Source of the DNA: DATKYV01 sp035528275
Lineage (GTDB): Bacteria; Acidobacteriota; Terriglobia; UBA7540
DNA: 13,383 bases
Direction of reading: 5' to 3'
Assembly (NCBI GenBank): GCA_035528275.1
Contig: DATKYV010000103.1
Span: 1 to 13,383 of the forward strand
Both the position numbers and the translations under genes were made by a program. Every line of letters begins with the position of its first letter. The first letter of the stretch is position 1. The notes beneath the pieces are model-generated. The model was not told where the DNA came from. It was given only the letters and a program-made list of their open reading frames with translations, and made no database searches. Below are positions 1-6,881 of this stretch, piece after piece.

Positions 1-1
1 C

Positions 2-586
2 TCGGAGGTGTCGCACTACCTCACACTGGGAGGCATCCTGCTCCGCCTGGGCCGTGCCGACGAGGCTGAAAGCGCCGGGCAGCGAGCGCTTCGAGTGGCC
101 AAGAACGCGGCGGAAACGACCCTTGCGCAGTCCTTTCTCGGGGACGTGCAGCGCTTCAAGGAATATCGGGAAGAGAGGAAGCGCGCCGAGGCGGAGTCCC
201 GAGCCGCCCGGGAGGAGTGGGATCGCCTGCTGGAGGAGCAGCGGAAGTCTCTGGCGGAAAGGCCGCACGAAGAACGTACAGGCGGCGAGTCCCAGGCGGT
301 TGCGGGAGATACGCCGGGCGCCAGTCTGCGCACCCAGGTCGAAGGCACGATTGTCGAGTCGGCGTGCACCCCCGAGGGAAGGATGAAGCTGACCATCGAA
401 CTGCCCAGGTACAAACTCGAGTTGCACGCCGACAATTACCATCAAATCGAATTCCTTACTGCCGGCCGGAAACCGTCAGATTCCTTTGATCCCTGCAAGC
501 AGATTCGCGGAATGAAGGCACGGATTACCTACGCGATTGAAGAGCCGCACGCGGGAGAAATCGTCTCCATCGAATTGGGCAAGTGA
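2..586 (+). CDS. TPR-repeat protein, C-terminal part (5' end outside window)
   Basis: The open frame runs in from the left edge (GTG at 8 is only the first in-window start codon) and ends at TGA 584-586. Numbered from that GTG, residues 3-48 form a helical hairpin with TPR spacing (YLTLGGILLRLGRADEAE, then a second helix pair ending LGDVQRF). Residues 50-90 are highly charged and probably a helical linker or coiled coil. Residues 108-192 form a compact beta-rich domain containing HADNYHQIEF, DPCKQIRGMKARITY and EIVSIELGK. I have seen this C-terminal pattern on TPR and peptidase-like proteins of Acidobacteriota, but I know no biochemical role for it. No catalytic motif is visible in the part present. 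The gene is convergent with rsmA, with 24 bases between the two stops. The specific function is unknown; the TPR label is likely, and the phylum link comes from memory. Confidence 0.75.
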   Translation, partial: SEVSHYLTLGGILLRLGRADEAESAGQRALRVAKNAAETTLAQSFLGDVQRFKEYREERKRAEAESRAAREEWDRLLEEQRKSLAERPHEERTGGESQAVAGDTPGASLRTQVEGTIVESACTPEGRMKLTIELPRYKLELHADNYHQIEFLTAGRKPSDSFDPCKQIRGMKARITYAIEEPHAGEIVSIELGK

Positions 587-610
587 GGCCGGGGGCGGGC
601 GTCGACCTGT

Positions 611-1408
611 CTACCGGAGGCGCGCGAAGAGCGCGGCGAATTGTTCCAGTGTCAGTTGCTCGGCGCGCAGCTTGGGCGACAATCCCAGCGACGCCAGCTC
701 ACGCTCCACCCGCGCGCGCGTGCAGGTCCTCGAAAGATTGTTGAGCAGGTTCTTCCTCTTCTGCGCGAAGCAGCGCTTCACGAAATCCAGAAACCTTGCA
801 TTGTCTTCCGAGCTGTATGCGGGCGACTTCGTTTTCATCCGGAAATCCACCAGCGCCGAGTGGACCTTGGGAGGAGGTGAGAAAGCCCCGGGAGGCACGT
901 TGAAGAGCAGTCGAGGCTGGGAATGAAGCTGGGCGAGCACGCTCAGGTAGCCGTAGGCGCGCGTTCCGGGCCCGGCGGTGAGGCGCTCGGCAACTTCCCG
1001 CTGGACGAGGAGCGTGACGCCGCGAAGCCATTCCTGCGCCGCGAACAAATAGTGAATGATCGGCGAGGTGATGTAGTAAGGCAGGTTTCCGAACACGACG
1101 CACTTTTCGGATTCGTATCTCCGGCAGATCTCTCCGATGTCCGTGGAGAGAATATCCGCGGCGAGGATGTCAATTCGCGCGTCCCCTTTGAGCTTCTGCT
1201 GAAGCTGATCCGCCAATCCGCGGTCAACTTCGATGGCGACCACGCGACGCGCGCGCTCGGCGAGGAGCGAAGTCATGGCGCCGCGCCCCGCGCCGATTTC
1301 AATGACCAGGTCGTCGGGGCGCAAGGGCAGCGCCTGCGAGATCCGGCGGCGGTAGCGGGCGTCGGCCAGGAAGTGCTGTCCGAGCTTGGGCGGCGACCGG
1401 CGAGGCAT
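611..1408 (-). CDS. rsmA: 16S rRNA (adenine1518/1519-N6)-dimethyltransferase
   Basis: RsmA (KsgA) uses S-adenosylmethionine to dimethylate two adjacent adenines in the 3' terminal hairpin of 16S rRNA during small-subunit assembly in the cytoplasm. The 265-residue protein has the family layout: KLGQHFL at 8-14, the SAM loop EIGAGRG at 37-43, acidic residue E60 in VAIEVD, D85 in the LAAD strand, the catalytic NLPYY at 108-112, and the C-terminal signatures CFAQKRKNLLNNL (213-225) and RAEQLT (248-253). I chose the ATG at 1406-1408 because family homology begins there. The frame is open up to 1552, but those 48 extra residues are low complexity and unlike RsmA. There is no Shine-Dalgarno sequence before this ATG, and a good -10 hexamer lies only 8 bases upstream, so the message may be leaderless. 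Length and motifs are normal for the family. Confidence 0.96.
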   Translation of the reverse strand: MPRRSPPKLGQHFLADARYRRRISQALPLRPDDLVIEIGAGRGAMTSLLAERARRVVAIEVDRGLADQLQQKLKGDARIDILAADILSTDIGEICRRYESEKCVVFGNLPYYITSPIIHYLFAAQEWLRGVTLLVQREVAERLTAGPGTRAYGYLSVLAQLHSQPRLLFNVPPGAFSPPPKVHSALVDFRMKTKSPAYSSEDNARFLDFVKRCFAQKRKNLLNNLSRTCTRARVERELASLGLSPKLRAEQLTLEQFAALFARLR

Positions 1409-1416
1409 GGCGAGTG

Positions 1417-1422
1417 ATTGTA
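1417..1422 (-). promoter_or_regulatory. Candidate -10 element of rsmA (leaderless transcript)
   Basis: Read on the minus strand, the hexamer is TACAAT (5 of 6 matches to TATAAT). Its downstream edge is 8 bases from the rsmA ATG, so transcription would begin at or within a base or two of the start codon. The upstream -35 region is poor: CTGACG lies 19 bases away. No ribosome-binding site occurs between the hexamer and the ATG, which fits a leaderless mRNA. Confidence 0.45.
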
Positions 1423-1970
1423 GCGCGGGTGGCGTTAAAGGCGTCAGAAATGGGTCCGTTCGGCTCCCAAATGAGTTCGCTCTTGAGATGCTTCCTTGGC
1501 CCGACCTTTTGTTTTCAATAACTTGGTGGCTTCGTTTTTGAAAAATTAACATCCTTGCGCTTGTTTTGCCCCTTTACGGGCGGACTCGGATTTTTGTAGT
1601 TTTGCTCGTTGAGATCCTCCACAGCCGAGCTTGCGTCTGTTTGACTTGCGTGGGGCCGAGCAGTGGGATTCTTGGATTTTTCGAAACTCCCCATGTTTTT
1701 TCATACACATAGCGGCTTTGTTTTCCCGTTTTGAACGTTTGTGGGGGTTTCATCGAGCCTGCCAGCTTGAACTCTGCCGTTTTCCATTCCCATCCCGACT
1801 TATCTCTCCAGGCTGCTGACTTCTGACTTCCATTCCCTCCTCCTCCATTTCCACCCTACCACCCGGTGCTGAGAACATGGCGAACGGTGAGAATGATGAG
1901 ACGGTTTTTTTCGAGCGTCTTTTGGAAGGAATGGACCCGAGTGCAGGGAAGGGAGCGTGGCAACGGCAGG

Positions 1971-2062
1971 CGGTAGTGGGCCAGTTTGAGAATTGTAGCG
2001 GCGGGTTAATCCCGCCAATTGGCGGCCTAAAGCCGCCTCTACATCAAAATGGCCCACCACCG
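1971..2062. repeat. 92-bp palindromic element with double hairpin core (MITE/REPIN-like)
   Basis: Bases 1971-1989 (CGGTAGTGGGCCAGTTTGA) and the reverse complement of 2044-2062 (CGGTGGTGGGCCATTTTGA) match at 17 of 19 positions. Inside them, TGTAGC (1994-1999) opposes TCTACA (2038-2043). The core consists of two hairpins, each with a perfect 6-bp stem and 5-nt loop: GGCGGG-TTAAT-CCCGCC (2000-2016) and GGCGGC-CTAAA-GCCGCC (2021-2037). They are joined by a palindromic AATT. Only four unpaired bases (1990-1993) break the symmetry of the arms. This architecture is typical of small non-autonomous palindromic elements. I believe similar sequences recur in Acidobacteriota intergenic regions, but that is from memory. 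Copy number cannot be judged from one window. Confidence 0.8.
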
Positions 2063-2076
2063 TTCAGGCTTTCGCC

Positions 2077-2104
2077 TTGACTTTGGAGGGGGGAATCTTC
2101 TAAT
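2077..2104 (+). promoter_or_regulatory. Sigma70-type promoter of glgA
   Basis: TTGACT (2077-2082, 5 of 6 to consensus) is followed after 16 bases by TCTAAT (2099-2104, 5 of 6). Transcription should begin near 2111, giving a leader of about 37 nt before the glgA ATG. The promoter lies only 14 bases beyond the right end of the palindromic element, so that element could affect it. Confidence 0.6.
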
Positions 2105-2128
2105 TTAGCTGGCTTCGAATTTCTGCTG

Positions 2129-2140
2129 CTCCAAATGGAG
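2129..2140 (+). promoter_or_regulatory. glgA ribosome-binding site within a small palindrome
   Basis: GGAG at 2137-2140 lies 7 bases before the ATG at 2148. It is the right arm of CTCCA-AA-TGGAG, so CTCC could pair with the Shine-Dalgarno sequence (stem CTCC/GGAG, loop AAAT). The stem is short, so any translational effect would be modest. Confidence 0.4.
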
Positions 2141-2147
2141 TCAACCT

Positions 2148-3626
2148 ATGCGAATCGTATTTGTGGCGTCTGAGGGTGTGCCTTTTTCCAAGACTGGCGG
2201 GCTCGCCGACGTGGTTGGGGCACTACCCCGGGCCCTGGCGGCTGGCGGTCACGAAGTTTCCGTCATTCTGCCTCGCTACCGGATGACCAAGCCGCGTCCC
2301 GTTCTCCCGGAGTTCAAGAGCATCACCATGCCTCTGGCCTCGGGCTTCAAATTCGCCTCGCTGCAGGATGGGGGCGAGGCCGGCGGCGTGCGGACCTTTC
2401 TGGTCGACTGCCCGGAGTTCTTCGACCGCGACAACCTGTACATGGAGGATGGCAGAGACTATCTGGACAACGCCCAGCGCTTCGCGGCGTTCTCGCTGGC
2501 CAGCCTGGAGTTGATGAAGCGGCTACCGAATGCTCCCGACGTCATTCATTGCCACGACTGGCAAAGCGCCCTCGTCCCCGTCTATCTCCGGTCGCTGTAC
2601 CGAAACGACGGGTACTTCCGGAAGACTTCCGTGGTCTTTACCATCCACAATCTGGCCTACCAGGGGCTGTTTCCTCCCAGCGTTCTTGCGGAGATTTCGC
2701 TCGATTGGTCGCTCTTCAACATCCATGGGCTGGAATATTACGGGAACGTTAGTTTCTTGAAGGGTGGAGTCATTTTCTCCGACTTTGTCACCACGGTCAG
2801 CCGAAAGTACGCCGAGGAGATTCAAACCACCGAGTTCGGTTGCGGGCTCGAAGGTGTGCTGAAGAGCCGCAGCGATCGCCTGCAAGGAATCCTGAACGGG
2901 GTCGACTACGAGGCCTGGAACCCCGAGAGCGACAAATTGATCCCGGCAAACTACAGCTCCAAGGACCTCGAAGGGAAGCAAGCCTGCAAGAAGGCGCTGC
3001 TGGAAAGAATGGGGGCGCAAAACCCCCGGCTGGACCTCCCCGTCATCGGAATCGTCTCGCGGTTTGCGACGCAGAAGGGGTTTGACCTGATCGCCGGCGT
3101 CGCCGAGGAGCTTGCCGCCATGGACCTCTACGTGGTGGCGCTGGGGACCGGCGAGCCGCAGTACGAAGTCCTCTTTCGGACCTTTGCCTCCAACCATCCC
3201 GAGAAGTTCCTTGTGAAGGTGGCCTACGACAACAGCCTGGCTCATCAGATCGAGGCGGGCGCGGACATGTTCCTGATGCCCTCGCGTTATGAGCCCTGCG
3301 GGCTCAACCAGATTTACAGCATGAAATACGGGACGGTCCCCGTGGTCCGGGCCACGGGCGGCCTGGACGACACCGTGGAAGCCTTTGACGGCAAGACGGG
3401 TACGGGGTTCAAGTTCGGGGAGTATTCGCCTGAGGCGCTGCTCGCCACCATCCGTGAGGCCGTAGAGACCTACCGCCAGCCGAAGCAGTGGCGGCAGTTG
3501 ATGCAGAATTGCATGCGCAAGGACTTCTCCTGGGCCAGCTCGGCCAAGCAGTACATCAAGATATTTCAAGGGTTGCAGAAAGCCAAAACCGGAATCAAAA
3601 CAGCGGAAAAAGCATCCAATGCCTAG
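2148..3626 (+). CDS. glgA: Glycogen synthase (ADP-glucose type, GT5)
   Basis: GlgA transfers glucose from ADP-glucose to the non-reducing end of a growing alpha-1,4-glucan in the cytoplasm. The 492-residue protein has both GT-B Rossmann domains. The N-terminal one carries the nucleotide-sugar motif KTGGL at 15-19 and HCHDWQS at 134-140. The C-terminal one carries GIVSRFATQKGFD (301-313), with the conserved Arg and Lys at 305 and 310, and PSRYEPCGLNQIYSMKYGT (378-396), containing the conserved Glu382. Length is normal (bacterial GlgA is about 480-500). The ATG at 2148 fits the family start (MRIVFVASE) and has a Shine-Dalgarno sequence 7 bases upstream. It has its own promoter, and trxA follows after 24 bases, so the two are probably co-transcribed. 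No other glycogen gene (glgB, glgC, glgP) is in the window. The C-terminal Lys-rich tail after residue 475 looks unstructured. Confidence 0.96.
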   Translation: MRIVFVASEGVPFSKTGGLADVVGALPRALAAGGHEVSVILPRYRMTKPRPVLPEFKSITMPLASGFKFASLQDGGEAGGVRTFLVDCPEFFDRDNLYMEDGRDYLDNAQRFAAFSLASLELMKRLPNAPDVIHCHDWQSALVPVYLRSLYRNDGYFRKTSVVFTIHNLAYQGLFPPSVLAEISLDWSLFNIHGLEYYGNVSFLKGGVIFSDFVTTVSRKYAEEIQTTEFGCGLEGVLKSRSDRLQGILNGVDYEAWNPESDKLIPANYSSKDLEGKQACKKALLERMGAQNPRLDLPVIGIVSRFATQKGFDLIAGVAEELAAMDLYVVALGTGEPQYEVLFRTFASNHPEKFLVKVAYDNSLAHQIEAGADMFLMPSRYEPCGLNQIYSMKYGTVPVVRATGGLDDTVEAFDGKTGTGFKFGEYSPEALLATIREAVETYRQPKQWRQLMQNCMRKDFSWASSAKQYIKIFQGLQKAKTGIKTAEKASNA

Positions 3627-3650
3627 GGTAGCTTTCGGAGGTTAGAACGC

Positions 3651-3980
3651 ATGGCAGGGAATACAACGTTGGAGTTCACGGACCAGAACTTCGAGCAGGA
3701 AGTACTGAAGTCCGAAAAACCTGTGCTGGTGGATTTCTGGGCGGAATGGTGCGGGCCCTGCCGGCTCGTGGCGCCCACCGTCGACGCCCTCGCCGGGGAG
3801 TATGCGGGTCGGGCCAAGGTCGGCAAACTCAACGTGGACGAGAACCAGTCGGTCACCAGCCGCTACAATATTCGCGGCATCCCCACGCTGCTTCTTTTCA
3901 AGAATGGCGAGATCGCGCAGCAGTGGGTTGGTGCCCAGTCGAAAGACGCCATCGTCAAGATACTCGAAAAACATCTTTAA
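3651..3980 (+). CDS. trxA: Thioredoxin
   Basis: This is a 109-residue, single-domain cytoplasmic thioredoxin, a dithiol reductant for ribonucleotide reductase, peroxiredoxins and other disulfide-forming enzymes. The active site is the canonical WCGPC at 33-37, preceded by VLVDFWAEW. The cis-proline loop GIPT and the following LLLFKNG strand are present, and there is no signal peptide or membrane segment. The ATG is preceded by GGAGG at 3637-3641, 9 bases away. The gene starts 24 bases after the glgA stop, so it is probably the second gene of a glgA-trxA unit. The length and complete motif set make this a standard TrxA rather than a thioredoxin-like variant. Confidence 0.97.
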   Translation: MAGNTTLEFTDQNFEQEVLKSEKPVLVDFWAEWCGPCRLVAPTVDALAGEYAGRAKVGKLNVDENQSVTSRYNIRGIPTLLLFKNGEIAQQWVGAQSKDAIVKILEKHL

Positions 3981-4016
3981 TCGCTACGCCGCGGCGAGTA
4001 AGCGCCGGAGGTGTTT

Positions 4017-4032
4017 GGCCCGGGGAGGGGCC
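4017..4032 (+). terminator. GC-rich hairpin downstream of trxA
   Basis: GGCCC (4017-4021) and GGGCC (4028-4032) can pair around a 6-base loop, in a region full of G and C runs. No T tract follows, so this is a weak terminator candidate at best. Confidence 0.2.
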
Positions 4033-4100
4033 GGGAGAGCCCTGCTTGTGCCCCTGAGGGGGGCCGCCAGTTAGCGTGCCCGCCGGGCACCACTTCGGGT

Positions 4101-4106
4101 TAGAAT
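4101..4106 (+). promoter_or_regulatory. Candidate -10 hexamer for purA
   Basis: TAGAAT differs from TATAAT at one position and would start transcription near 4113, inside the CGTAC repeat. No convincing -35 lies 16-18 bases upstream. The 168-base gap from trxA makes a separate purA promoter plausible. Confidence 0.35.
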
Positions 4107-4110
4107 GGAC

Positions 4111-4134
4111 GCCGTACGCCCGTACCGCCGTACC
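4111..4134 (+). repeat. Three 8-bp direct repeats containing CGTAC in the purA leader
   Basis: CGTAC recurs at 4113, 4121 and 4129, exactly 8 bases apart, in the units GCCGTACG, CCCGTACC and GCCGTACC. The run ends 14 bases before the purA ATG. It may be a protein-binding array or a product of replication slippage; nothing here decides between them. Confidence 0.6.
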
Positions 4135-4148
4135 CGAACGGAATCTCT

Positions 4149-5441
4149 ATGTGGAAGAACGTTGTCGTTGTCGGTGCCCAGTGGGGCGACGAGGGCAAGG
4201 GCAAGGTTGTGGATGCCCTGGCCGTGCACTTTGATATCGTTGCCCGCTACCAGGGCGGTGCCAACGCCGGGCACACCGTCGTTGTGGACGGCAAGAAGTT
4301 CATTCTCCAGCTCTTGCCGACCGGAGTCGTCCGGCCGGATAAGATGGCAGTCGTCGGAAACGGGGTGGTCGTCAATCCCGAGGCGCTTCTCAGCGAGCTT
4401 GAAGCGGTTGAGAAGAACGGGGTCACGGTCGGCGACCGCCTGCTCATCAGCGACCGGGCTCATCTGATTCTCCCTTATCATCGGAGCCACGAGGTGGCCG
4501 CCGAAGAGGCGCGGGGTGTGGGCAAGATCGGGACCACGGCCAAAGGTATCGGACCGTCTTACGAGGACAAGGCGGGGCGTCGCGGGCTGCGAACCTGCGA
4601 CCTGCGCAACCCGGAGGCTTTTCGGCGAAAGTGCAGCGAAATTCTGACGGAAAAGAACCGCCTCGCTTCGGCGCTTTTTGCAGGTGCGAGGCTGGAAGCC
4701 GAGGATCTGGTGGAGTGCTACTTCCAGTCCGCCCAGCGCCTGGTTCCTCATCTTACCGATGTCTCCGCCTACCTCAACGGGCAGATGGACCTCGGCAAGC
4801 GCGTGCTCTTCGAGGGCGCGCAGGGCACGCTCCTCGATGTCGACCACGGGACGTATCCTTTTGTCACTTCCTCGAGTGCGGCGGCGGGTGGGGCGTGCAC
4901 GGGCACGGGCGTGGGCCCCACGCGCATCGACGCCGTGGTGGGCGTTTCCAAAGCCTATGCCACGCGCGTCGGCAGCGGGCCGTTTCCCACCGAGGCGTCG
5001 GGGCCGGAAGGCGAGAAGATTCGGGCGCGGGGCGGAGAGTACGGCGCCGTCACCGGGCGCCCCCGGCGCTGCGGCTGGTTTGACGTTCCCGCGGCGCGTT
5101 ATGCAGCGCGGGTGAATCACCTGAGCGCTCTGGTCATCACCAAGCTCGACATCCTCGATCACCTCGCCGAAATCCCCGTGGGGGTAGAGTACAAATACAA
5201 GGGCGGAACCTTCGCGGATTTCCCGGCTGAGATTGATATCCTGGAAAAGCTCGAAGCTCGCTATGAGATGGTCCGCGGGTGGGAGCAGCCGACATTCGGC
5301 TTGCAGGATTATTCCCGGCTGCCGGAAAAGGCCAAGGACTATCTGAAGCTTCTCTCCGATCGCGTGGGCATCGAGATTTTCTTGGTCTCGACCGGCCCTC
5401 AACGCGAGCAGACCATCTGGCTGCGCGAGTTGTGGGGATAA
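4149..5441 (+). CDS. purA: Adenylosuccinate synthetase
   Basis: PurA couples IMP, aspartate and GTP to form adenylosuccinate, GDP and phosphate, the first committed step from IMP to AMP, in the cytoplasm. The 430-residue protein has the usual length and all the main signatures: QWGDEGKGK at 11-19 with catalytic Asp14, GANAGHT (37-43) with catalytic His42, GTTAKGIGPSYEDK (128-141), FEGAQGTLLDVDHGTYPFVT (221-240) and TGRPRRCGWFD (302-312). A C-terminal STGP motif lies at 414-417. The start is the ATG that begins the first beta strand (MWKNVVVVGAQWGDEG); its ribosome-binding site is weak (GGA at 4140-4142). It stands between trxA and the molybdenum-cofactor genes with no obvious functional link to either. 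Confidence 0.97.
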   Translation: MWKNVVVVGAQWGDEGKGKVVDALAVHFDIVARYQGGANAGHTVVVDGKKFILQLLPTGVVRPDKMAVVGNGVVVNPEALLSELEAVEKNGVTVGDRLLISDRAHLILPYHRSHEVAAEEARGVGKIGTTAKGIGPSYEDKAGRRGLRTCDLRNPEAFRRKCSEILTEKNRLASALFAGARLEAEDLVECYFQSAQRLVPHLTDVSAYLNGQMDLGKRVLFEGAQGTLLDVDHGTYPFVTSSSAAAGGACTGTGVGPTRIDAVVGVSKAYATRVGSGPFPTEASGPEGEKIRARGGEYGAVTGRPRRCGWFDVPAARYAARVNHLSALVITKLDILDHLAEIPVGVEYKYKGGTFADFPAEIDILEKLEARYEMVRGWEQPTFGLQDYSRLPEKAKDYLKLLSDRVGIEIFLVSTGPQREQTIWLRELWG

Positions 5442-5450
5442 GCCGGCTCG

Positions 5451-5489
5451 CCCGGCGGCCGTGGGCCATCGCTTCCTTCGCCCGCCGGG
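5451..5489 (+). terminator. Inverted repeat downstream of purA
   Basis: CCCGGCGG (5451-5458) and CCGCCGGG (5482-5489) are perfect 8-bp arms around a 23-base loop, starting 10 bases after the purA stop. No T tract follows. It may be a factor-dependent terminator or an mRNA 3'-end structure; the function is uncertain. Confidence 0.25.
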
Positions 5490-5530
5490 ATCCGCTTCCG
5501 GCCCGCAGCAGCCAGCCGCTCGCAGGGACA

Positions 5531-6739
5531 ATGACTCTCAGCTTCCAACAAGCCCTTTCGACAGTGCGAGAGAAACTGAGCGCCGCCGGCGCCGCCGTGG
5601 AGGTCGTGTCGCTTGACGGAGTCCGCGGCAGGGTTCTCGCCACGGACGTCGTAGCGGACCGGGACTACCCGCCGTTCCACCGCTCTACACGCGATGGTTA
5701 TGCGGTTCGCTCCGGTGATTTGACCAAGCTGCCGGCCACACTCGAGTGCGGAGGCGAGGTGCGGGCGGGTGAGCACTTTGCGGGCAAAGTAGCTCCGGGC
5801 CAATGCGTCGCAATCATGACTGGCGCCCCGCTGCCCGCCGGGGCTGACTCCGTCTTGATGCTCGAGTACACGCGCCGGGAAGGGAATCGAGTGGAGGCCT
5901 CGCGGGCCGTGGAGGTTTTTGAAAACGTCGTGCGCCAGGGTAGCGAGGCGGCAGCCGGAGGCCGCGTCCTCCCCCGCGGCCGGCGGCTCGGCCCCAGCGA
6001 GATGGGACTGCTCGCCACCGTCGGTCGGGCGCAGGTGGAGATCTTCCGCGAGCCTCGCGTGGCGATTATTCCCACCGGAGATGAGATCGTTCCCCTTGAC
6101 CGCCAGCCCGAGTGGTTTCAGATTCGCAACAGCAATGCCGTGACGCTGACCGCTCAGGTGGCGGAGGCGGGTGGGATTCCCTGGAGGCTGGGCATTGCTC
6201 CGGATCGCGCCGAGCCTCTGCGAAAACTGATCGAAGAGGGATTGAGCGCGGATTTGTTGCTGTTGAGCGGCGGCGTCTCCATGGGAAAATACGATTTGGT
6301 GGAGCAGGTGCTCGCCGATCTCGGCGCGGAGGTCTTCTTCCAGGGCGTGGCCATCCGGCCGGGCAAGCCGCTGGTGTTCGGCCGCGTGCGCGAGCGGTTC
6401 TTCTTCGGTTTGCCGGGTAACCCGGTTTCCACGTTCGTGACTTTCGAGCTCTTCGTTCGGCCCGCCATCGCGCTTCTGGGAGGGGCGGAGTTCGAGTACC
6501 CGGTCTTTCTTCGCGCCCGCCTCGGCAAGCCTTTCCGCCAGCGACTCGGTTTGACGGCATTCATGCCCGCTCGGGTGGAGGTGCAGAACGGGGAGCCGGA
6601 GGTGAATCTGGTGGGCTACCAGGGTTCGGGAGACATGGTTGGGGTTGCAGCGGCCAACTGCTTCCTGGTGGTGCACCCGGAGCAGACCGACCTTGCGGCC
6701 GGCGACTGGGTGGACGTGCTGCCCAAGCCCGTCAACTGA
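5531..6739 (+). CDS. moeA: Molybdopterin molybdenumtransferase
   Basis: MoeA inserts molybdate into adenylylated molybdopterin, releasing AMP, as the last general step of molybdenum-cofactor synthesis. The protein is 402 residues, the normal family length. Signatures are DYPPFHRSTRDGYAVR (45-60), a variant of the usual DGYA motif with Asp55 kept, then LPAGADSV (101-108), IIPTGDE (179-185), SGGVSMGKYD (246-255), and GLPGNPVST (293-301). The C-terminal beta-barrel domain (about 325-402) is complete. The frame is open upstream to 5279, inside purA, but homology begins at the ATG at 5531, which has AGGGA just before it. That start leaves an 89-base gap after purA. MoaC follows after 180 bases of repeats. 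A perfect 13-bp inverted repeat covers the stop codon. Confidence 0.95.
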   Translation: MTLSFQQALSTVREKLSAAGAAVEVVSLDGVRGRVLATDVVADRDYPPFHRSTRDGYAVRSGDLTKLPATLECGGEVRAGEHFAGKVAPGQCVAIMTGAPLPAGADSVLMLEYTRREGNRVEASRAVEVFENVVRQGSEAAAGGRVLPRGRRLGPSEMGLLATVGRAQVEIFREPRVAIIPTGDEIVPLDRQPEWFQIRNSNAVTLTAQVAEAGGIPWRLGIAPDRAEPLRKLIEEGLSADLLLLSGGVSMGKYDLVEQVLADLGAEVFFQGVAIRPGKPLVFGRVRERFFFGLPGNPVSTFVTFELFVRPAIALLGGAEFEYPVFLRARLGKPFRQRLGLTAFMPARVEVQNGEPEVNLVGYQGSGDMVGVAAANCFLVVHPEQTDLAAGDWVDVLPKPVN

Positions 6740-6749
6740 CGGGCTTGGG
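6722..6749 (+). terminator. Perfect 13-bp hairpin spanning the moeA stop codon
   Basis: CCCAAGCCCGTCA (6722-6734) and TGACGGGCTTGGG (6737-6749) are exact reverse complements separated by two bases. The moeA TGA (6737-6739) is the first codon of the right arm. With a 4-6 nt loop the stem is 11-12 bp and very stable. No T run follows on either strand, so it is not a classic intrinsic terminator. It could stabilise the moeA 3' end, act with Rho, or slow ribosomes at termination. Confidence 0.6.
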
Positions 6750-6759
6750 GTGGAGGATC

Positions 6760-6815
6760 GAAACTGGGAATTGGAAAATGGAAACTGGAAAATCGAAACT
6801 GGAAACTCGAAAATC
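6760..6815 (+). repeat. Eight tandem copies of a 7-bp repeat, consensus GAAA(A/C)T(G/C)
   Basis: The 56 bases divide exactly into eight heptads with no leftover base: GAAACTG, GGAATTG, GAAAATG, GAAACTG, GAAAATC, GAAACTG, GAAACTC and GAAAATC. The A-rich purine strand contrasts sharply with the GC-rich genes on either side. It starts 20 bases after the moeA stop. Confidence 0.85.
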
Positions 6816-6881
6816 GGGGCAGCGCCGTTGTCATGATCGAATTTTGGAACGCGAAGTTCTGACCGTAAATCAGTGAGATTC

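Larger units (their letters stand above)
1409..2147. other. 740-base gene-free region between rsmA and glgA
   Basis: No open frame here has family similarity I can recognise. Bases 1440-1760 are visibly richer in A and T than the flanking genes and contain T runs. Bases 1780-1862 are strongly pyrimidine-biased on the plus strand (C/T tracts with TGACTTC repeated twice). A 67-codon frame at 1877-2080 (MANGENDETVFFERLLEG...) has no ribosome-binding site, and its second half is made of the palindromic element at 1971-2062, so I do not call it a gene; it might be the remnant of one. The glgA promoter occupies the right end. No tRNA cloverleaf or riboswitch consensus was seen. Confidence 0.7.

Noticed and set aside
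1409..1552. N-terminal extension of rsmA to an ATG at 1552
   Set aside because: The 48 extra residues are unlike RsmA, homology starts at the ATG at 1408, and a -10 hexamer lies inside the extension.
1641..1669. Plus-strand promoter with TTGACT at 1641
   Set aside because: The hexamer at the proper spacing (TGGGAT) is poor and no gene follows within reach.
1631..1819. 62-codon plus-strand frame in the rsmA-glgA gap
   Set aside because: No ribosome-binding site and a composition resembling non-coding AT-richer DNA; no family resemblance.
1877..2080. 67-codon frame MANGENDETVFF...
   Set aside because: No ribosome-binding site, no recognisable family, and half of it is the palindromic repeat. 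It could be a gene remnant but cannot be supported.
5279..5530. N-terminal extension of moeA overlapping purA
   Set aside because: The extra 84 residues are a frame shadow of purA; MoeA homology begins at 5531.
4071..5531. Long minus-strand frame of 486 codons opposite purA
   Set aside because: It is the antisense shadow of a clearly conserved gene in high-GC DNA; its Arg/Ala/Gly/His-rich translation matches no family.
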